Assembly (NCBI GenBank): GCA_030704615.1
Contig: CM060731.1
Location: 90,068,756-90,128,755, forward strand
Length of the DNA stretch: 60,000 bases
Origin: Takakia lepidozioides
Lineage: Eukaryota; Streptophyta; Takakiopsida; Takakiales; Takakiaceae
Reading direction: 5' to 3'
A program made the position numbers and the translations under genes. Below, piece by piece: positions 54,601 to 60,000 of this stretch (the stretch's first letter is position 1; the number at the start of each line of letters is the position of its first letter). Under the pieces are notes generated by a model, which did no database searches, was not told the DNA's origin, and saw only the letters and a list, made by a program, of their open reading frames with translations.

Positions 54601-57600
54601 CGGCGCCATTTTCCCTAACACCACTTGAGGCCTCTAACATCCTGAAATGCCAGGACTTGAAAGAAAGGCAGCGCGTATGTACCTGTACAGAAGGCGCATT
54701 GCTGCTTTGTCCGCGTTCGGCTGGTCGGTGAACTCGTGGCTCCGGCGAGCATCTGCTATCTCCCGAAAGAATAGGTTGGTTTTGTAGAGCAGAAAGTACC
54801 TCGTCACATAGTCACGTAGGCTCTCTGCTGCAGGAGATATCTCCATCTTGAACTGATGTGCTTGTGTGTCCAGCTGCTCTTGCACATTCATCGTCACCTG
54901 TGGAGATTGTCCATCAGATCGCTTTCCTCAAAAAATACAATGAATCCACCCCCTACTAGAGTAGAAGCCCCAAACGAAGCGTGGGGAAGTACCTGAAACC
55001 ACCATGTCATGCGGTTCATCCACATGTCGAATGTGGGGTCAGAGAGTTTGTCCGGTTTGGGGAAGCTCCACATGTCCTTGGTACTTTGGGAACCATTCCA
55101 GATTTGGAGCCACCGGGTCTTCCAACCACCCAGCATATTCGTAAGCGCCAAACACCACAAAAAGGAGTTGTTGCCACCACAATTTTGTTAAGAATGTATC
55201 ACCTTTTCTGTTGCATCCACACAGGATGTGGCTAGACGATGGAGCTTCTCCAATGTCATCGTGGGCTTCAGAGCGCGAGAGTACTGCTTCCCCACCTCCA
55301 CCAGAAAGTCGGCACCAAGGGCGGGATCAGCTATGGCCACGTACTTTACCATCCGCGACTTGTACTTTATGCGGGCCCTCACCTCCGCAGCTTTGACATA
55401 CGATTCGAGTTCCGGGAGGGTTGGATTCTTCTCCTCTGACTCCATGTAGAACCTCCGCGCATGTGCCAAATCCTGCTGTATTTTCGTCTGTCAAGAATGC
55501 ACACATAAGATTAGAGATCCTGCTCAACACAATTTCTTCTATTGGGGGAGGAGAGACAGATTAGCTCAACAAAACTATCAGGAGCTTTACCCGAAATATG
55601 TAGTCCACCATGGCGTCGACGCTCAGCCTATACCACGTTCTGTCTGCCTTTGCCTCCGACTTGCGCAGGAGGTCGGCACTGAGGGAATTGGCAAACTCTT
55701 GCACCCCCTGCTTCCCGACATCCTTCACTCGGAAGAGCATATGGGACAAGTTGGTGGCAATGAAGGCATTCTCAGTCACCCTGCAGTGCCACATTTCCAT
55801 CAAACAATACTGAAATGGGAATTTTCATCATATATGAGGATTCGCAATGAAATGACTTCCAAATTCAAAGTCCAAAAGCGAGAGGGGTTGTAGCTTACGA
55901 GTTGATGTCGGCCATTGCAGCTTTGAGAAGACTGCGATCTTTGGGCCCCGCAACCTTCAGCACAACACAATCGACGGCGAAATGCCAATCGAGATCGTTG
56001 GGGTGGGCTTGGGCAATGTGCTCCATCCATGCCAGGAGGCGATGATTGCCGTCCCACACGTAGAACATCTTACCGGACATGTGCTGGAAAAGAGGATCAC
56101 TAGCAATCGATCTCTCGAACTCCTCATTTCGCGTTTGCCAATGGGGACCCCATTTGTCCACCTCATCGGAAGTGTGGGCACGGGAAGCTCCGTGGTCGTT
56201 CTCAATGGAAACGTAAAAGGCGGCAGACCCCATTCGATATCCATCCCGGAAAGAGAATTTCAGCTTGTCGATATCGCCTGGGAGGGCAGGTCTCACCACC
56301 TGCAATGACACCAAGCGGCAAAGGGGAATTCGAAGCTTGGCCGGGTACACCATGCCCCCCAGCACCCTGCCAATGTTGCTGTGGGTTGCCTCCAACATCT
56401 TGGCAGCGGCCAACTTCATATCCGCCTCAGACATGACGTCTGCTGCAGAGGGGTTTTCCGGCAGCCCACCAGGACCGCCAAATCCAGCCTGTATGCTCCG
56501 GGTTTGGGGCCTGGGGATGTCCGGGAGGATGTCATCCTGGTCAGAAACCTCCATGTCGTCCTCCTCAACAGGGTCAGCCACCTGCGAAACCACCTCCAGC
56601 ACTCTCGTCGTCTCTACTGCCCTCTCCCTGGCTTCACCTCGAACTTGCACAATCCGTGCTCTTTCAGGTGTTCTTTCCTCTCCTCCACTCTCCACCGTAT
56701 GGGTAATTGCGGGGGCTGCTCTTGCCCGCGATGGTCTAACCGGTGTGCTACTGCCTCTCTGTGGTGTCTTGTAGGGATCCACCGTCTCTGTGGGTCCCTC
56801 GCTTACATTGGCATCTGTCATTTGGGCACCCCTGGCCTCTTCAGCTGCCTTTTGTCTTTCCTCCTGGCTAGCATTTTGTCTCGTCTGTTCTTTTGCCCTC
56901 TCTTTTGCCCTCTCACGGGCTTTCTGTTTCTTACTAGGGCTAGCAGCAGGGGAGCCCTCCAGGACGACCACCTTTGATTGAGGCGAACTGACACCCTCGC
57001 GCGCACTGCTCACTCCCCCTCCGCAGCCCGTGACTGCTCTCTCGCCGGGGATTGCATGTGCTTAGCTTTCTTCTTTTTCTTTGCGTGGGCGGGCCCTACT
57101 GCATGTGCATGAACAACCTCCATTGCCGGATCTGCTGTCCTCATGTCCTCACGCCCTTCACCTGCCATGCCGCCTGCACCAACCTCCCCAATGCCTACTC
57201 TGTCGTAATCTCGTTGCAAGTCCTCCCGTCCACCAACAAAAGGTTTAAGTTTGCCCTCTCGCCCCAAGTTGGGCGATTCAAACATGCGATGAGTTGGAGC
57301 TGTCGATGATACCACCAGCGTGCCGGGCTCGTCGTCACTCTGTCATTGACAAAAATCGTGAAAACCAACATCGGTGCAAAAAGCAGCATCGCAACGAGCA
57401 GCGCAACCACCATAGCAACAATCATGTAGCAAAAATGAAAACATAACAAGTTTAGGAAGTATGGAGAGCCATGCAACAACAATGAAAACAAATGCAACCA
57501 TTGCCTAAGAATGACATGCACAAGCAGCCTTCTCCAGAGCTGCCGGATTTGCACACGCATTGCAAACAATCTAAGGTTCACTCAACTATTTAAAGTTCAC

Positions 57601-57899
57601 TCATACAGCAAAGCCAGGATGAAGATGCAAAAACAAAGCGAGGTAACAAAGCGAAAGCAAAAAATAAATCGAACAAACCGAAAGCAGAAGTGGCTTGCCT
57701 GAGAGTACTCGGCTTCAGTTGGCGCAGGTTGTGAGCAAGACACTGGAATCTCCTGCTGGAGCTTCAGTTTGGCCATGCGAGAGATTGGCCGTCGTCCGTA
57801 GTACAGAGCTTTCAACTTCCGCCGCGGTCTGGATGTGAGGTCTCTCTCAGGAGAGCCACGCCCTTCAGGCGGCATAAGTCCCAGCCAAAAAGATCTCAT
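51628..57899 (-). CDS. ParB-like domain / permuted N6-N4-type methyltransferase-like fusion gene, ten exons (this copy damaged)
   Basis: Exons on the - strand: 57899-57699, 57339-57012, 57012-55899, 55780-55591, 55487-54993, 54897-54683, 53977-52853, 52764-52500, 52415-52217 and 52087-51628. Donors are GT except the first (CAG|GCAAGC), and codon phases agree across the junctions. The product is about 1,500 residues. Exon 3 ends in a ParB/sulfiredoxin-like domain (LRIPLCRLVSLQVVRP; FYVWDGNHRLLAWMEHI, matching the DGxHR box). Exon 7 has DMILLDIPDG, in the place of the DPPY catalytic motif, then LLDDGGCVVVLA. Exons 8-9 have RSPAFIQTLMETC and the SAM-binding ILDLTCGTG, then HVFAFEPD (acidic motif II). 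Catalytic motif before SAM motif is the beta-class order. DIPD instead of DPPY may mean altered or lost catalysis. Damage: frame change in a G run at about 57012, TAA at 55188-55190, and a frame change between 52985 and 52890. The tail is acidic. Confidence 0.7.
54011..54614. repeat. 95-bp tandem repeat inside a ParB-methyltransferase intron
   Basis: Six units start with ATGGCTAAGTCCCTGAACGG at about 54011, 54106, 54201, 54296, 54391 and 54486, 95 bp apart, alternating two variants in places. Each holds TGGCGCCGAATTTCCA. A partial inverted copy (GACTGGAAATTCGGCGCC) closes the array at 54583-54610. The whole array lies in the intron between exons 6 and 7. Confidence 0.85.
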
Positions 57900-58079
57900 T
57901 TTTTGGGGTACATGCCTGGAATACCATGTTAAGCCAAGTTTAGCATGAGATTTAGGGTACGTGTCCAGGAAGCCATGCGTCGCCAGCCCGAATAATAACC
58001 GATGGCCGTCGACATTTATTGCCCAACTGCGCAATTTAAATGTCGGATGAAGCCCTCCATATCGGATGAAAATCGACGT
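57900..58079. promoter_or_regulatory. Probable 5' region of the ParB-methyltransferase gene
   Basis: About 180 bp separate the first ATG (57897-57899) from the palindrome array. No clear TATA box is seen on the - strand. A promoter here is inferred from position only. Confidence 0.3.
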
Positions 58080-59440
58080 AAACAGTCCCGGAATTTCCAA
58101 CGTAGAGGTAATTCGGAGCGCTGCACGATGGAATTCCGGCGCCGGATTTCCATCCTGCAGGTAATTCGGAGCGCAGCAGGATGGATATCCGGCGCCGAAT
58201 TTCCATCCGCGGAGGAAGGGCGGCACTGGAAATTTCCCTCACGCAGGTAATTCGGAAGCGCGCGGATGGAAATCCGGCGACGAATTTCCATCCAGCCAGG
58301 TAGGGCGGCGCTGGAAATTTCCCTCAAGCAGGTAATTCGGAAGCGCTCGGATGGAAATCCGGCGCCGAATTTCCATCCGCGGAGGTAGGGCGGCGCGCCG
58401 AATTTCCCTCACGCAGGTAATTCGGTGCCGAATTTCCATCATGCAGGTAATTCGAATACCGGATGAATGGAAATTCGGCGCCGAATTTCCATCCTGCAGG
58501 TAACTGGAATCCCGGATAAATAAAAATTCGGCGTCGAATTTCCATCCTGCAGGTAATTCGAATACCGGATGAATGGAAATTCGGCGCCGAATTTCCGTCC
58601 AGCAGGTGATTCGAATCCCGGATGATTGGAAATTCGGCGCCGAATTTCCATCCTGCAGGTAATTCGAATACCGGAATGGAAATTCGGCGCCGAATTTCCG
58701 TCCAGCAGGTGATTCGAAAATGGAAATTCGGCGCCGAATTTCCATCCAGCAGGTAAGTCGGATCGGTGCCATATGGATATTCGGCGCCGAATTTCCATTC
58801 GCCAAGTATTTCTGAGCGAGGAATTACCTTCGTGCAGGTAATTCCCAGATGAGAATTACCTTCCTACAGGTAATTCGTCGATCAGAATTACCTTCGTGCA
58901 GGTAATTCTGGACGAGGAATTAACATCCTACCAGCATCGATTGGAATTACCTGCAGGAAGGTAATTCTGTGCGATGAAATACATGGCGAATGGAAATTCG
59001 GCGCCGATTATCCATACGCCACCGATCCGACTTACCTGCTGGATGGAAATTCGGCGCCGAATTTCCATTCATCCGGGATTCGAATTACCTGCAGGATGGA
59101 AATTCGGCGCCGAATCTCCATTTATCCGGGATTCCACTTACCTGCTGGATGGAAATTCGGCGCCGAATTTCCATTCATCCGGGATTCGAATTACCTGCAG
59201 GATAGAAATTCGGCGCCGAATCTCCATCCATCCGAGATTCCACTTACCTGCTGGATGGCAATTCGGCGCCGAATTTCCATTCATCCGGGATTCGAATTAC
59301 CTGCAGGATGGAAATTCGGCGCCGAATCTCCATCCATCCGAGATTCCACTTACCTGCTGGATGGAAATTCGGCGCCGAATCTCCATCCATCCGGGATTCC
59401 ACTTACCTGCTGGATGGAAATTCGGCGCCGAATTTCCATC
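58080..59440. repeat. Inverted array of 22-bp palindromes (half-site GGAAATTCGGC)
   Basis: About 22 copies of a perfect or near-perfect palindrome, half-site GGAAATTCGGC with centre GGCGCC, at 50-53 bp spacing. Linkers read CATCCTGCAGGTAATTCGAA and CCCGGATGA before about 58800 and the reverse complement (TCATCCGGG, TTCGAATTACCTGCAG) after about 58980. The two halves therefore form one large inverted repeat around 58890; the centre itself is a series of GAATTACCTTC / CAGGTAATTC hairpins. Confidence 0.85.
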
Positions 59441-60000
59441 CGGGGGATGGTCTCTGTCGGAGAGGTGCCGCCTCTCCGCCGCTCTGTTGGATATTCGGTG
59501 CCGAATTTCCGTCCCGGGGGTTGAAATATGACGGCCAGGTGCCGACCTCTCCCTTCTCCCCGACTGCATTGGAACGGCCCCGAATTGAAATTCGGCGCCG
59601 TTTTCCCATCTGGGGAGGTTTTTATGTCGGCCAGTTTTCGGTCTGACCCCCCGACAAGACTTCCTTTGGGGGGGCCCGGATGGAAATTCGGCGCCGAATC
59701 TCCATCCAGGGGATGTTCTCTGTCGCACACTCGCCGGCCTCTGCGCCCGAGGCGACTTCATCCGGGCGTCCCCTGTTCGATATTCGGTGCCGAATTTCCG
59801 TCCGGGGGTTGAAATGTGACGGCCAAGTGCAGGCCACTCCCCCCTCCCCGACTGCATCCGAACCGCCCCGGATGGAAATTCGGCGCCGTTTTTCCATCGG
59901 GGATGTTTTTATGCCGTCCAGTTTTCGGCCTGACCCCCCGACACGACTCCCTTTGGGGGCCCGGATGGAAATTCGGCGCCGAATCTCCATCCAGGGGATG
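59440..60000. repeat. Longer-period repeat with the same palindrome, about 270-280 bp
   Basis: GGGGATG(G/T)TCTCTGTCG recurs at about 59441, 59710 and (start only) 59994. Each unit has three palindrome variants (GGTGCC, GGCGCCG with TTTTCCC, and GGCGCCGAATCTCC) and blocks such as TTGAAAT(A/G)TGACGGCCA and CAGTTTTCGG(T/C)CTGACC. It runs off the end of the window. Confidence 0.8.

Noticed and set aside
58239-59990. Open frames of 100-190 codons through the palindrome array, on both strands
   Set aside because: They are conceptual translations of the repeat (each unit reads as ...MEIRRRISI... in either direction); open because the unit lacks stops, not because it codes.

Overview
This is a nuclear plant-lineage (streptophyte-type) window. 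It has GT-AG spliced introns, a multi-exon WD40 gene, plant-type Ty3 retrotransposons (one with a chromodomain), LINEs, and hAT-type and Mutator-type DNA transposons, and roughly 80-90% of it is transposon or satellite. A charophyte alga or other early-diverging streptophyte is my guess; the sequence alone does not prove a species.

Layout. 0.2-8.1 kb: one ordinary host gene on the + strand, a WD40-repeat protein whose exons join in phase; one intron holds tandem, 5'-truncated LINE copies on the opposite strand. 9.0-17.7 kb: a hAT-like insertion with 15-bp terminal inverted repeats and a near-perfect 8-bp target duplication, into which a dead LINE (9.4-15.8 kb) and the 3' end of a chromovirus (15.8-17.2 kb) have gone. 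17.7-25.1 kb: a decayed unknown ORF, a truncated LTR, a broken protein-kinase-like gene, three successive fold-back inverted repeats and two blocks of a 120-bp satellite offset by 1,020 bp. 25.1-27.4 kb: a broken coiled-coil/RING-finger gene. 27.4-32.8 kb: a partial chromovirus LTR, then a hAT transposase C-terminus bracketed on both sides by arrays of a GC-rich palindrome repeated about every 50 bp. 32.9-45.9 kb: a partial Ty3 pol copy, then a longer Ty3 element of the same family (5' LTR, primer site, decayed gag, protease-RT-RNase H, integrase, and an unusual post-integrase coding region that starts with a 10-residue tandem repeat). 45.9-47.0 kb: a gag gene of another Ty3 element on the - strand.

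48.3-60 kb is the most unusual part. On the - strand lies a Mutator-like transposase (zinc-binding N-terminus, transposase core, then a SWIM zinc finger beyond one in-frame stop). Directly upstream, on the same strand, is a ten-exon gene whose product combines a ParB/sulfiredoxin-like domain with a circularly permuted (beta-class order) N6/N4-type DNA methyltransferase-like domain. Splice phases agree at every exon junction, although this copy has an in-frame stop and two frame changes. A 95-bp satellite in one of its introns and a 2-kb inverted array of 22-bp palindromes upstream share the same GGCGCCGAATTTCC core. I suggest, as inference, that transposase, ParB-methyltransferase and palindrome arrays may belong to one large DNA transposon; ParB-methyltransferase fusions are otherwise known from bacteria and phages.

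Coordinates of splice sites were read by hand and may be off by one or two bases.
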